DNA of 64,000 nucleotides, taken from the NCBI GenBank assembly GCA_017436785.1, contig JAFSCK010000018.1, positions 1 to 64,000 of the forward strand, read 5' to 3'. The notes beneath the pieces are model-generated. The model was not told the DNA's origin and searched no databases. It saw nothing but the letters and a program-made list of their open reading frames with translations. The DNA is from Oscillospiraceae bacterium (GTDB lineage: Bacteria > Bacillota > Clostridia > Oscillospirales > Oscillospiraceae). A program made the position numbers and the translations under genes. Positions 20,701 to 29,700 of this stretch are shown here, piece after piece (position 1 is the stretch's first letter; the number at the start of each line of letters is the position of its first letter).

Positions 20701-23581
20701 CAATGGTGATGTACTGGTCATCCATGCCCTCAACCTTGACGGTATAGACATCAGGCATGTAGTTGTAGACAACAGTAACATTCTTGTCCATGGTCATGCC
20801 GTCTTCAGCGGCACCTTCGACCTGAACACGGGTATAGAAAGCGAACTTATCCAGACCCTCAACATTGTTGATCTCAGCCTTAGCCAGCTTCTCAACACCA
20901 GCCAGCAGAGCACTCATGGAGCCTGCGGGCAGAATCTCGCCGGACAGGACACCGTCGGTGGAAACAGCGCCCACATAGTTATTGTTGACATAGACCTGAG
21001 CCTGAACAGCACGCAGGGAGCTGTTGCGGACAGTCAGAGTGGTCTCCATGTAGGGAGCGCCCTCAGCCAGAGCATTGGTCTTGATGTCTTCTTCCTTCAG
21101 GGAAGACAGAGCTTCCATCAGCTTGCCCAGATTTGCGCTGGTGCAGTCGATGTACTTGATATCCATTGCCAGACCTTCGTTGGTCTCGGTCAGCTTGGTG
21201 CCGATATCCTTGATCTTGGAGATATAACGCTCAGCCTTTTCGGGATCGTTCTTGAAGTAGTCGCCCATGATAACGCCCAGAGCGATCTCCTTAGCCTCGT
21301 CGCCTACCAGACCATTCAGCTTCTTGCTCAGCTCAGCAACTTCCTTACGGACAGCAGCTACATTATTGTCGGTGTAGTAGTAAGCCAGACCGTCAGCGAT
21401 GTACTCGGTGATCATGTCGTACAGCTTCAAGTTGCCGGTTGCCAGATTGTAGTTACCGGGCAGGACATCGTAGTTCTCGGGATCACCGGTGATGCTGTTG
21501 ATCAGATCGGTGAAGTAAACACGCAGGTCCTTACAAGCCTGATCGTTCTGGTTGCCGTCGCCGGGAGTCAGATCCAGGAACTTAACAGAGCTGGTGATAC
21601 CAGCCAGCATACCCTGAGTCAGGTCGCCCATTTCGCTGTGGATCTCGCCGGTCAGGCCATCCAGAGCACCCTTTGCCTCGTAAGCCTGCTCCTTGATGTA
21701 AGCCAGCTTAGCCGGGACATCGGAAACGTCAGCATCGACGGACAGTCTGTAAACGACATCAGCTTCCTTCACGTCGTAAGCAGCGGTGGTAGCACCGTTG
21801 AAGGAAAGCATATCAGCAGCCTCTGCGCCCTTGACACCGTAACGGTTGGGGACCCAGTTGCCCAGTTTGCCGGAGTTGTAGGTGGGTGCAGACAGAGTAC
21901 CGTCTTCCAGCTTCATCTCCACGCTGTCCTGAGTAGGAACGCGGAACTTATAAGCAGTATCGCCTTCCAGAGCACCGGAGTTCAGGATAGCCTGATCAAC
22001 GGCATTGCTGCTGTTCTTTGCAACGATCTTGTACAGGTCATCAGACTTGTACTGTGCGCCCTTCAGGCGCTCGATGGTGGTTTCGCCAACGATGGTGATC
22101 TGAGAGCCTTCCTCAGCAGCCTCGTCATTGACGAAGTAGTCGTAGGATGCGTCATCACCAGCAACGGGCAGAGTCACCACATAGCCATAGGGCAGGGACT
22201 TGGTCTCGTTGTCGTAGGTGAAGTTGACATCATACTTCTTGGGGGAATAAGTAACGGTGTAGGTGACGGGCTCAGTCACAGTCTCGGGCAGCTCGGAAAC
22301 AGAGCGCTCGAACTGACCTTCCTCATAAACGCCAGCCCATACCATGTTCTTGGCGATAGCCTCGCCCTCAGCAGGATTGATAACTGCCAGAACTTCACCG
22401 GGGGTAGCGCCCTTAGCCACAACCATGGAATTGGTGACATCGTTGACATAGCGAATCACTTCATTCTCATAGGTGTAGTACAGTTCGATCACCACGTTGA
22501 CATCCACTGCGTTATCGGACTTTGCACTGATCTCGGACATCATAACGCCCAGAATCTCAACCAGTTCCACTTCAGTGGTAGCGGTGATAGCCTCAACCTT
22601 TGCCTGCAGGTCGGCGTAGTTAACGTCGGAGTCAGCGATCAGGTCAGCACCGGACCAGTCAGCAGCTGCGACAACGCCCAGAGTCTCAGCAGTCTCAGAA
22701 ACGTTCTCAACGAAGCCGTTCCAAGTGTTCTCATGGCCGGCCTCGATCAGAGCCTCTGCCAGCTTGGTCTTTTCCTTCAGCTTGCTCAGAGTTTCCAGAT
22801 GAGCGGCAGTCTCAGCAGCCTTTGCCTTGTAGGCAGCGCCGTTGGTCTTCAGGTACTCATAGGCATTTGCAGCAGCATAAGCCTGATTCATAGCCTGCAG
22901 ATCCAGAACGCCGTTGGCGTTGATCTGAGCATTCAGCGCATTGATAGCATCGGTTGCTTCCTCAATACCCAGAATCTCAGCCATGTCTGCATCAATGTAG
23001 CCGACCAGTTCGGGGATCAGCAGCTTGATGTAGTCCAGCTTTGCATTGGTGCCAGCACCCTTGTTCAGGTTAGCGACACCCTGCTTCAGGGTAGCATGTG
23101 CATTCAGCAGCTTTTCCTGAGTTTCCAGAGAAATGGTCTGGTAGTTCAGGTACTGAACGCGCACAGTGTAAGCCAGAGCGTCGGTTTCAAAGGTAGCGAC
23201 ACCATCCTCGCACAGATCCTCAGGATCGACGGGGGTATACTGTCCGCCAACTTCAATGCCGCCGCCGCAGACACCCCAGTTGCCGATGTTCTTTTCGACA
23301 GTAATGGTATTACCGTCGATCTTCACTTCTCCCTGCAGAGGAGTAACCTCACGGGTCTCGCTCTTCAGGTAGCCGGAGTTCAGCAGTGCCTGTTCTTCCA
23401 TGGACAGCTGCTTTTCCAGCATAGGCATGGAGTAACCACCGGCCAGCATTCTTGCTTCTGTCATAGCAGGACCTGCGGCAGAAGCCCGCAATGCCAGACC
23501 AGGCATGACGTTGGATGCGCAGAGCACCAATGCCAGAGCCATGGCCAGGAACCGCGTCAGGAACGTAGTTCTTTTTGTCAT
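17783..23581 (-). CDS. Giant secreted dockerin protein 3, function unknown
   Basis: 1932 aa. The start is ATG at 23581 after GGGAGGT, opening MTKRTTFLTRFLAMALALV and a signal peptide ending near LRASAAG. An in-frame extension upstream has no ribosome-binding site. The body is mostly alpha/beta with many Ala/Glu-rich helices. It includes an MucBP-like beta stretch near 400-460 (YTVTYSPKKYDVNFTYD) and a later beta-repeat segment with DNVTGDLNIAQSGIIDLNG near 1380. The last 65 residues are a type I dockerin ([12 protein letters not shown] and DVNGDGKINTKD). I recognise no catalytic domain. It is the first gene of the dockerin-cohesin-sortase operon, with a long leader. Confidence 0.85.
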   Translation of the reverse strand: MTKRTTFLTRFLAMALALVLCASNVMPGLALRASAAGPAMTEARMLAGGYSMPMLEKQLSMEEQALLNSGYLKSETREVTPLQGEVKIDGNTITVEKNIGNWGVCGGGIEVGGQYTPVDPEDLCEDGVATFETDALAYTVRVQYLNYQTISLETQEKLLNAHATLKQGVANLNKGAGTNAKLDYIKLLIPELVGYIDADMAEILGIEEATDAINALNAQINANGVLDLQAMNQAYAAANAYEYLKTNGAAYKAKAAETAAHLETLSKLKEKTKLAEALIEAGHENTWNGFVENVSETAETLGVVAAADWSGADLIADSDVNYADLQAKVEAITATTEVELVEILGVMMSEISAKSDNAVDVNVVIELYYTYENEVIRYVNDVTNSMVVAKGATPGEVLAVINPAEGEAIAKNMVWAGVYEEGQFERSVSELPETVTEPVTYTVTYSPKKYDVNFTYDNETKSLPYGYVVTLPVAGDDASYDYFVNDEAAEEGSQITIVGETTIERLKGAQYKSDDLYKIVAKNSSNAVDQAILNSGALEGDTAYKFRVPTQDSVEMKLEDGTLSAPTYNSGKLGNWVPNRYGVKGAEAADMLSFNGATTAAYDVKEADVVYRLSVDADVSDVPAKLAYIKEQAYEAKGALDGLTGEIHSEMGDLTQGMLAGITSSVKFLDLTPGDGNQNDQACKDLRVYFTDLINSITGDPENYDVLPGNYNLATGNLKLYDMITEYIADGLAYYYTDNNVAAVRKEVAELSKKLNGLVGDEAKEIALGVIMGDYFKNDPEKAERYISKIKDIGTKLTETNEGLAMDIKYIDCTSANLGKLMEALSSLKEEDIKTNALAEGAPYMETTLTVRNSSLRAVQAQVYVNNNYVGAVSTDGVLSGEILPAGSMSALLAGVEKLAKAEINNVEGLDKFAFYTRVQVEGAAEDGMTMDKNVTVVYNYMPDVYTVKVEGMDDQYITIEDREINLERHPNHPGVVNEYTIDGETGIFAQKYTFTAEQLTSLFTNNTYTVGLYVNKQNQEDFANHFEDLNPVYADAEKEVLAGLNPTQPINGAGIKEMGSAFVSSKYSYVELNGVPFIENNTDGLQVHMDALIGAMLADDEFGSERLIALAQGKEKVLVTSKMSLNPSKPVARSGELMWNDLDFVWAPESIPEKMVTVGNALNAVRDYLKFQSAGDGKTMNVTLNLPQPVYEVYLTALLATGNLDKSDVNAINNQIAFQFFYDYLKEVVANEKITADTYENTLNMMIKEFNDIADKAISAIEVSQYKNHYEALRRALNGERVTYNFDADKALVTMEAFGKDMNAIINAMGIDLGGYENMVYELNYPETKILTDIKVTLVNAVDSQLQAAVIDLANHGGKKQTAIHAYDFTTDLIARAAALKGETAIMLLDNVTGDLNIAQSGIIDLNGKTITGNLNFTGRKLIIVDSCQDTKAAGGITGSIKGDVVILAGEYNTNVDSFLRDGYYKDSDNFVKNALYTVEGGIYNIDTVKLFDENYVEGYLPAVHYLAAELAIDLVLNYYTAASLSVDNYDLYAISFDDIVGILGTDSNKGKVSKVLNDLLGMFRFEGPNGEQYGGIDGFINQVIADLTDFSAIAAAVESGEKVVGYTFTTHPWSISIDHIENGDYMTVGIVPNEKITDKFTVGLAFSGANKDKVLPYLNELAQIVEKFDVKIDLHQPEIISDELQIGGGAVADIVLDFSHNCDYNRMLAAVLAFAHEDLTEEFIENGCIMDLNDILAEITVGEFFSAIKKAVEAKEWDFAALAAKAGVELTNAQVDKLNEYYDKFQNGAGKILSKLEVRYDDTTPMAELMNPHAEIGSGIFVIDGYIGEKHPDASYRGYGVQFNLDKIDAKITVKLAPKCNGLWGDVNWDGKVNTKDATCVLRYYVDLIEGNELHRCVADVNGDGKINTKDATLILRHYVDLIGKFPVEE

Positions 23582-23743
23582 TATTTGACCTCCCATTGTA
23601 CGTGTGCATCCCGCACACTTAATGTTCGCTCGCCGCCGTAGACTGTAACCGGTCCCTTTGGGGTACATGCATAGGTCGCACCAGATACATGGCTACCCCG
23701 CAAAAACGGCATAGTCATACTACGGCCATAGAGTTTCATGGTC
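23582..23743 (-). promoter_or_regulatory. Long structured leader of dockerin gene 3
   Basis: Between the likely transcript start near 23737 and the ATG are about 155 nt. GGGGTA pairs with TACCCC (23660-23665 with 23694-23699), and GTGTGC with GCACAC (23602-23607 with 23613-23618) next to the ribosome-binding site. I could not match it to a known riboswitch. The rest of this 375 bp gap to 23956 holds the promoter and the pilus-operon terminator only. Confidence 0.4.
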
Positions 23744-23772
23744 AGTTTATCACATTTCTTTTGGTAATGCAA
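23744..23772 (-). promoter_or_regulatory. Promoter of dockerin-cohesin-sortase operon
   Basis: On the - strand: TTGCAT, 17 bp, TAAACT. Confidence 0.55.
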
Positions 23773-23892
23773 CCATTTTTCTTTCACAAATCCTTAAATT
23801 TTCCATGGTGTTTCTTGTTAATAATTCACATAAGCCGACTTGTTTTTACCGTTTTCGACTTCCCCGGTATCAAAACTATTGAGCGCAAAAAA

Positions 23893-23925
23893 CGCAGAGC
23901 TTCCTTTAAAAAGGGAAACTCTGCG
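23893..23925. terminator. Terminator of the type IV pilus operon
   Basis: CGCAGAG pairs with CTCTGCG, extended by TTCC/GGAA, and there are T-runs on both strands (TTTTTT on the - strand). It lies about 30 bp after the stop of the last pilus gene. Confidence 0.85.
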
Positions 23926-23956
23926 ATTTTTTTACATAATGTAACTTTTGCGCCGT

Positions 23957-24970
23957 TTATTTCCAGTTTAGGACGCCGTAGCCAAGGATCCGGCCATCGT
24001 CCAAGGGGTAAACCCGGCTGGCCACTTCCCCATCGGCATTGCCCTCAATAGTGCAGACGGTACCATTTTCAACTGCGGTGACGACACCCACATGCTGGGG
24101 GAAACTGGTATTATTTTCCACCCAGTCGAAGAAAATAATGTCGCCGGGTTGGGGATCTCCGGTCTTCCAGCGGTCGATGGGGAAGGAATCCATAAATTCC
24201 TCCACGTGGGCAAACTTTGGGACCGTCAGCAGATCGCCGCTGCACTGGTCCAGCGCCCAAGAAACGAAGCAGGCACACCAAGGGGTGTCCGCATTCCAGC
24301 CGGGGTTATTCTCATAGCCACCGATGTACCATTCAGAAAAGTACTCCCCTGTGGTCAGGCTGGCACCGGTGCTCCCCTTCTCCCCTTCCAAGATAGAGAG
24401 AAAATTCTGCCGGGCCTCGGCATGGAGGATACGGGTCCAGTCGGTGGATTGGCTTTCAGAGAAGCCGCTGCGGAGAGAGAAAGGATTTCCGCTCTGCGCG
24501 GGAGGATCTTCTGTTTTCTCCTCTGTAGGTGTTGGGATCACTTCCAAACGGCGGCAGTAGACGGAGGTGGCGTATTCATTGCCCTTTTCCGTCATAACAT
24601 ACAGCATCAGAAGGTCGCCGGATAGTTCCGCTGTGGCAGTTTCAATGCCATTCATGAGGGGATTTGTTGTGTCCGTTCCTGAATAAATGGCTTTGTTGCT
24701 GTAACTGAATAACGGCTTATCCTCTTCCACATCTTGAACTACCCAGCCATCTGTGGTATCCACTACAGCGATCTTCTTTTCCGCCGCCAGCTTTTCCATC
24801 ACTTCCAGAACGATACGGACCTCGTTTTGCTTGATGGTGATATCCGTGCCCTGCTTATTGATGCGGATATAGCTGGTCAAGGTGGTGGTGGCCGCCAGCA
24901 TGACCACGGAGGCCACTGCGATGGTCACTACCAGTTCCACAAGGGTAAAGCCTGCATTCTGTTTTTTCAT
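23957..24970 (-). CDS. Prepilin-like protein fused to a CHAP amidase domain
   Basis: 337 aa. The N-terminus MKKQNAGFTLVELVVTIAVASVV is a type III (type IV pilin) signal with the GFTLVE cleavage motif and hydrophobic helix. Residues about 30-150 resemble a minor pilin head. After a Pro/Glu linker (about 150-165) comes a CHAP-type cysteine amidase/endopeptidase domain (about 180-337). Its likely triad is Cys232 in PWCACFVSW, His293 in QHVGVV and Asn311 in EGNADG. CHAP domains cut peptidoglycan. A pilin-tethered wall hydrolase could open the thick Gram-positive wall for the pilus or act at its tip; this is inference. The gene overlaps the upstream PilX-like gene by one base and is last in the pilus operon. 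Confidence 0.85.
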   Translation of the reverse strand: MKKQNAGFTLVELVVTIAVASVVMLAATTTLTSYIRINKQGTDITIKQNEVRIVLEVMEKLAAEKKIAVVDTTDGWVVQDVEEDKPLFSYSNKAIYSGTDTTNPLMNGIETATAELSGDLLMLYVMTEKGNEYATSVYCRRLEVIPTPTEEKTEDPPAQSGNPFSLRSGFSESQSTDWTRILHAEARQNFLSILEGEKGSTGASLTTGEYFSEWYIGGYENNPGWNADTPWCACFVSWALDQCSGDLLTVPKFAHVEEFMDSFPIDRWKTGDPQPGDIIFFDWVENNTSFPQHVGVVTAVENGTVCTIEGNADGEVASRVYPLDDGRILGYGVLNWK

Positions 24971-25533
24971 CAGGTGCCACCTCCTGTGGAGATTTCGTAG
25001 GAATTATAGGTTAGTTTCAAATCGCTAATTGAGAACGTCGGTTCTGAGCCCGTGACTCCCGCATCACGATCTTTCTTTGTAAGCTTCCCTTTCATCTCAA
25101 TCACTGTTGTAATGATAGGATTCTCTTTTGATGATTTGATTCTAACGATGCAAGAGATATCTTTCTCAGATTCATTACCCGTTATCTCTATTTTATCATA
25201 TCCAATCAAATCCGAACTACACAGCGAATCGATTTTGGTCTTTAGTGAGTTTTTTATCGTATCCTCATCTGGCCAAGGAAGTTCGTTGTTTCCTGTAGCA
25301 GGAGGCGTGTAGGTATACGTAAATCCCACAAAGTTTATTTCATTACTTAGCTGCGCCACGATTTTTTCAATCTCACCCTCGGCCGCATATTTATACACCA
25401 TACGCTCAGTGAATTTCTGCTGGCTTTTCAGGTTGCGCAGGGCGGCGGTCATCAGGCTGGTGGAGATGATGGTCAGCACGATCATGACCACAAGGACAAA
25501 GGGAAGGACATAGCCACCATTGTTCTTTTTCAT
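24970..25533 (-). CDS. PilX-like minor pilin component
   Basis: 187 aa. Short basic leader MKKNNGGYVLP, then a long hydrophobic helix (FVLVVMIVLTIISTSLMTAAL) and a polar region with KSQQKFTERMVYKYAAEGEIE, a pattern seen in PilX/GspK-type minor pilins. It lacks the canonical Glu5 of major pilins. The start has a GGGGGAG site inside the upstream gene end. It lies between two prepilin genes with tight spacing, so it is probably part of the pilus initiation complex. Confidence 0.7.
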   Translation of the reverse strand: MKKNNGGYVLPFVLVVMIVLTIISTSLMTAALRNLKSQQKFTERMVYKYAAEGEIEKIVAQLSNEINFVGFTYTYTPPATGNNELPWPDEDTIKNSLKTKIDSLCSSDLIGYDKIEITGNESEKDISCIVRIKSSKENPIITTVIEMKGKLTKKDRDAGVTGSEPTFSISDLKLTYNSYEISTGGGT

Positions 25534-25537
25534 GATG

Positions 25538-25891
25538 TTACTCCCCCTCCTCTGCCCGGATATAGGTCGTAACTACTAAGCCTTCCGCTTCATCGCTTGT
25601 AACCTCTACCTTATAATAAGGATCATCTTCATTTTCCTTACTGGTTTTCACCGTTACATTATCAAATCGGGCTGCTGCATAGTCCGTATTGGCCTCAGTG
25701 AAGCCCTCCGCCATCAGTGTTTCCACCGCGGAGGAGACGGCAAGTTCTGCCTGCATCAGTTGTTCTGTTTTGGCGTTCATTTTGAAGGCCAGTACCATTC
25801 CGGTGCTGACAGGGGTCACGATGATGGCTAAGATGGCGATGGCCACCACGGTCTCCACCAAGCTATAGCCTGCATTGTGTTTGTGTTTCAT
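25538..25891 (-). CDS. Type IV prepilin-like minor pilin (PilV/PulI type)
   Basis: 117 aa. Starts MKHKHNAGYSLVETVVAIAILAI, a prepilin signal with Gly/Tyr at the cleavage site and Glu at +5, followed by a short C-terminal domain. The AAAGGAGG site confirms the ATG at 25891. The small size and place in the operon suggest a minor pilin or pseudopilin that primes assembly. It should be processed by the peptidase at 30202. Confidence 0.75.
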   Translation of the reverse strand: MKHKHNAGYSLVETVVAIAILAIIVTPVSTGMVLAFKMNAKTEQLMQAELAVSSAVETLMAEGFTEANTDYAAARFDNVTVKTSKENEDDPYYKVEVTSDEAEGLVVTTYIRAEEGE

Positions 25892-25932
25892 GGCCGGTTC
25901 CTCCTTTCCGGTGGGGTACGGGACTGCTTGCC

Positions 25933-26727
25933 TTACTTGTAGATATTGTCCTTACCGGTCTCAAACTGCTTGATATCGGGGGCTTCGTATTCCCGGGCGG
26001 AATCCACAGTGTACAGGATCAGATAGAGGGTACCCTCTGCCAGATCCTTCTTAGCGTTGTAGGATACCGTTGCCTCATAAATAGAGGTAACGAAGTCATC
26101 CTGCGCCAGATAGTTGATCATGTCCTTGAAGCCCTCATAGGTGGTCTTGTAGTTCACCACAAGGATCAGGCCCATGAGATTTGCTCCCTCGGGGTCCATC
26201 AGAGGTGCCAGCACCTGTGCACTGCCGAAGTGGAAGTTGGTACCCATGTATTGTTCCACGCCAGGAATCGGACCTAATTTATTGCCGCTAACATCATAGT
26301 AATGCTGATTGGAACCAATGCTCCACTGTTGTTTAGGCAACACACCCATGGATGACAATTTATTATCAATATGGTTGTTGCCCTGCATCACTTCCCACAG
26401 CTTGATCTCTGTGCCGAATACCTTTTCCAGATACAGACCGTACATGATCTGGTCCTCTTCCTTCAGCTCCTTGGGGAAGTGCTGGTACAGCTCCACGCGG
26501 CTGTCTTCTAGCTGAGCCTTAGAATCCTCCAGCTGGTCCTGCACATCCTTAAACTGCAGGTTTTCCGCGATCTGGTCCTCCAGTACATCAATGATGCTCT
26601 GCAGCTGCTTGGATTCAGCTTCATAGGCAGCCTTTTCTGTCTGGTACTTATTCATGTAGATCCAGACGGCGATGAGAACCAGCAGGAGGGCGATAAGCAC
26701 TTTCCAGTATTTGCCTAAGGATTTCAT
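25933..26727 (-). CDS. PilO-like pilus assembly protein
   Basis: 264 aa. A single N-terminal membrane helix (about 8-26) is followed by a coiled coil (about 33-85, ...VLEDQIAENLQFKDVQDQLED) and an alpha/beta domain. This is the classical PilO layout, which partners PilN in the inner-membrane alignment complex. The ATGA overlap with the PilM-PilN fusion supports this. Sequence similarity is not strong by eye; the call leans on architecture and position. Confidence 0.6.
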   Translation of the reverse strand: MKSLGKYWKVLIALLLVLIAVWIYMNKYQTEKAAYEAESKQLQSIIDVLEDQIAENLQFKDVQDQLEDSKAQLEDSRVELYQHFPKELKEEDQIMYGLYLEKVFGTEIKLWEVMQGNNHIDNKLSSMGVLPKQQWSIGSNQHYYDVSGNKLGPIPGVEQYMGTNFHFGSAQVLAPLMDPEGANLMGLILVVNYKTTYEGFKDMINYLAQDDFVTSIYEATVSYNAKKDLAEGTLYLILYTVDSAREYEAPDIKQFETGKDNIYK

Positions 26728-29700
26728 TGCGCACCCACCTCCAGTTTCTCGATCTTCTTTTCATAGTCCAGACCCTTGCGGTTCAGCTCTGCATTGCGCA
26801 GGTCTTCCTTATAATTTAAGTAGACGCTGAAATACAGATGGGTATCCTTGGCGATGCCCACAGAAGCCTGCTGGGCTGCCTGCTGGGTAGAGGCGGTCAG
26901 CAGCTCGTAGTAAACTTCTCTCAGGGCCTTATCCAGCGGCCAGATGCCGGTGGAGTTGATGTTCTTATCCTCGTATTTCTTGAACAGGCCGTCCATCACA
27001 TCATGACCGGTCTTGCCGGCCTTGCGGTAGGCAGACACCAGCCGGGCCAGAAGGGTGTTAACGGTGCCGCTCTCGATCAGGGCATCGGTTTTGTCATCAA
27101 AGTGGGGATAACCGGAATTGCCGCTGAAAGTGAAGTACTTGTTCATCAGCTCGCTGTAGTACTTGCCCTCTTCCAGACCTCTGGTCAGGTAGTTGTACAG
27201 CGCCAGACTGACGGCCTGACCCATGTAGCTGTCGATCTCCTTATCCAGACCCTCGGGGACCTTGTCCTCGAAGCCGGTACCGGAGAGGTCGAACTTTCCG
27301 TTCTTCATGTATTCCTCGAACATGGCATCGATGGGATCATCTTTTTCGGGACCCTTCTCCCAGTATTCCAAGAACTCCTTGACCACCAGTTCCTTCATCT
27401 GCTCCTCGGGGGACTTGGATTCCTCGGTAGGATCAGTAGGATTGGTAGGATCGGTGGGATCGGTGGGATCAGTGGGATTGGTGGGATCGGTAGGATCGGT
27501 AGGATCCGTGGGATCAATAGGATCGGTGGGGTCAGTGGGATCAGTAGGATCTGTGGGATCCGTGGGATCGGTTGGGTCAGTGGGATCCTTTCCCATCTGG
27601 TTCTCAATGGTTTTCAGGCGGGCATTCAGCACGGCGTTGCCGCTGTTGCTGCGGTAGTTGGCCAGCATGCCCTCGATGGTGCCATTGGAATCATACTCCT
27701 CGTCGCCATTGCTCAGGGCCAGCCAGTTTTCCAGCTGGTCATCCAGCGCACCGGACTGGACATAGGCATCCAGCGCATCGGCTTCCTCGGAATCATTGAG
27801 AATTTCACCGGTACTGATGTATTCATTCACCCGACCAGCCAGTATCGGATCGCCCACATTTTCCATGGACAGCAGCTTTTTCAGCGCATCCTTGCTTTCC
27901 TCGTAGGTCACCTGAGGCTCCGTTACATCGGGAATGGTTTCGTCAGGTTTGGTCTCGTCGGGGGTGGTTTCGTCAGGAGTTGTCTCTTCGGGAGCCTTGG
28001 GAACATCCGCCAGCAAGATTTCCAGCTTGCCCGTTACATTCGGATTGGTGGTCTTAAACGTGCCCTTCTTTGCATCCTGATACAGCTCATCGGTATTCAA
28101 ATAGTACAGAGGTTCATTGTCTCCATCTACATGGAGGATGTAGGAAGCCGCCACAAAATCATCGGTAGCCATCAGGGCCTCCGTATTCTTCAGCCGGGCT
28201 TCGTCCTTTGCCAGAACGCCAAGGATGCCGTCAATGAGTGCTTCTGCCTCCACAGGATCTGCGGGCAGACCGTCTGTCATGACACTGCGGTAGGGATACA
28301 GCTCAAACATGACACCGCCGGTGACCAGAATCGTATCGGCACTTTCTGCCTGTGCATCCTTCTTCATCAGGCTCATCATCCGGTTGGTGGCAAAGGGGTT
28401 GCTTGTGAACATTTCCTTCAGTGCTGCCTTCCGGTCATCCAGAGACACATTGTTCTGAACGTCGGACATGGAGGAGTTTGCCTGCAGGTCCTTCTGTGCG
28501 TATACCTCCAAATCAGTCAACTCTGCAGGCGTCATGCCCATAGCCATTTCGAGAAATGCCTGTTCACTCCACGCATATGCCTCGACAATGATATCAGAGC
28601 TGCCTTCACTAGGTGCCGCTTCCTTCTTGGTACCATTGCCGTAGGACTTGGCAGCACCGCCGCCGCCGCCCAGAAGGTCGGACACAGGGCGGATCAGCTC
28701 TGCATATTCCATCTTGTCCAGCGCGGTGATCAGGAACGCTGCCTCTTCCTTGGTGTCGCAGGCAAAGGCCACATTCAAGCCGGTGGCACCGATCTGCATA
28801 TTCACCACATCGACCTTTTCCGGCATGACCTCTTCCAGTTCTTCCATGACCAGAACCAGATTGTCGTTGTAGGTCTGCAAAGAGGCAAACACGGTCTCCC
28901 AGTCATTGCTGTAAGCATTGTACTTGGATTCGTAATCGTAATAATTGTCCGCATAGCCGGCCACCTTGCTGTTCTGGATGGTCAGCATCTGCTGGGTATT
29001 TTTCAGAGAGCTGATGTCGGAATCCCAACCTAAGCGGGAGGTCAGCAGGGTCAGTACCATGAATACCACCGCCAGACCGCCGGCCAGCAGGAGGCCATAC
29101 TGCCACAGCTGGCTCTGGAACTCCCGACGGACAGTGCCGGGCTTATTCAGGGTGGGAATACCGAAGTCCAGCGCGGTGCAGGCAGCACCCACGCACAGGA
29201 ACCAGCTCAGATCGTAGCTGGCGCTGAACTTGGACAGGGAAATGCCCATAATGTCTTCCAGCTCCCGGACGATGTTCCAGTCCTCTGCCAGAGCGCCGGC
29301 GACGATACCCTCAATACTGCTGCCACGGCCAATGTCCATGGCCCGGAAGTATTCCAGCATCATGGCCAGTTCGCCGAACTGGTAGCTGGGATCGCTGCCG
29401 CAGCGGACAAAGCGCTGGACCATGACCTGACCGTTCTGGACGAAGGTCATGCCGAGGATATCCTTCTCCAGCAGCAGATGCAGCTGGGTGGCAGGATTGA
29501 TCCGGGCCAGGCTTTCCTCCACCGCAGGAGCAGGCTCCGCCTTTTTCTTACCAAAGCTGATCTCTGCGTTCAGATCCAGCTTTTTCTTGGTCTTGCCGCC
29601 CTTGGTATTCTCGGAGAAAGAAGCACCAATGGCACTGGCAATGCTGTTGCCGATGTAGTCGATGGCCGCCACGGACAGGCCGCAGGCATTGGCCACCTGA

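Noticed and set aside
17777..23641. 1954 aa open frame on the + strand across dockerin gene 3
   Set aside because: Complete antisense shadow. The - strand frame has signal peptide, dockerin and ribosome-binding site; the + frame has none.
23582..23743. c-di-GMP-I (GEMM) riboswitch upstream of dockerin gene 3
   Set aside because: The conserved core (CACAGGGCAAACC and GGGACGCAAAGCC type) is absent.
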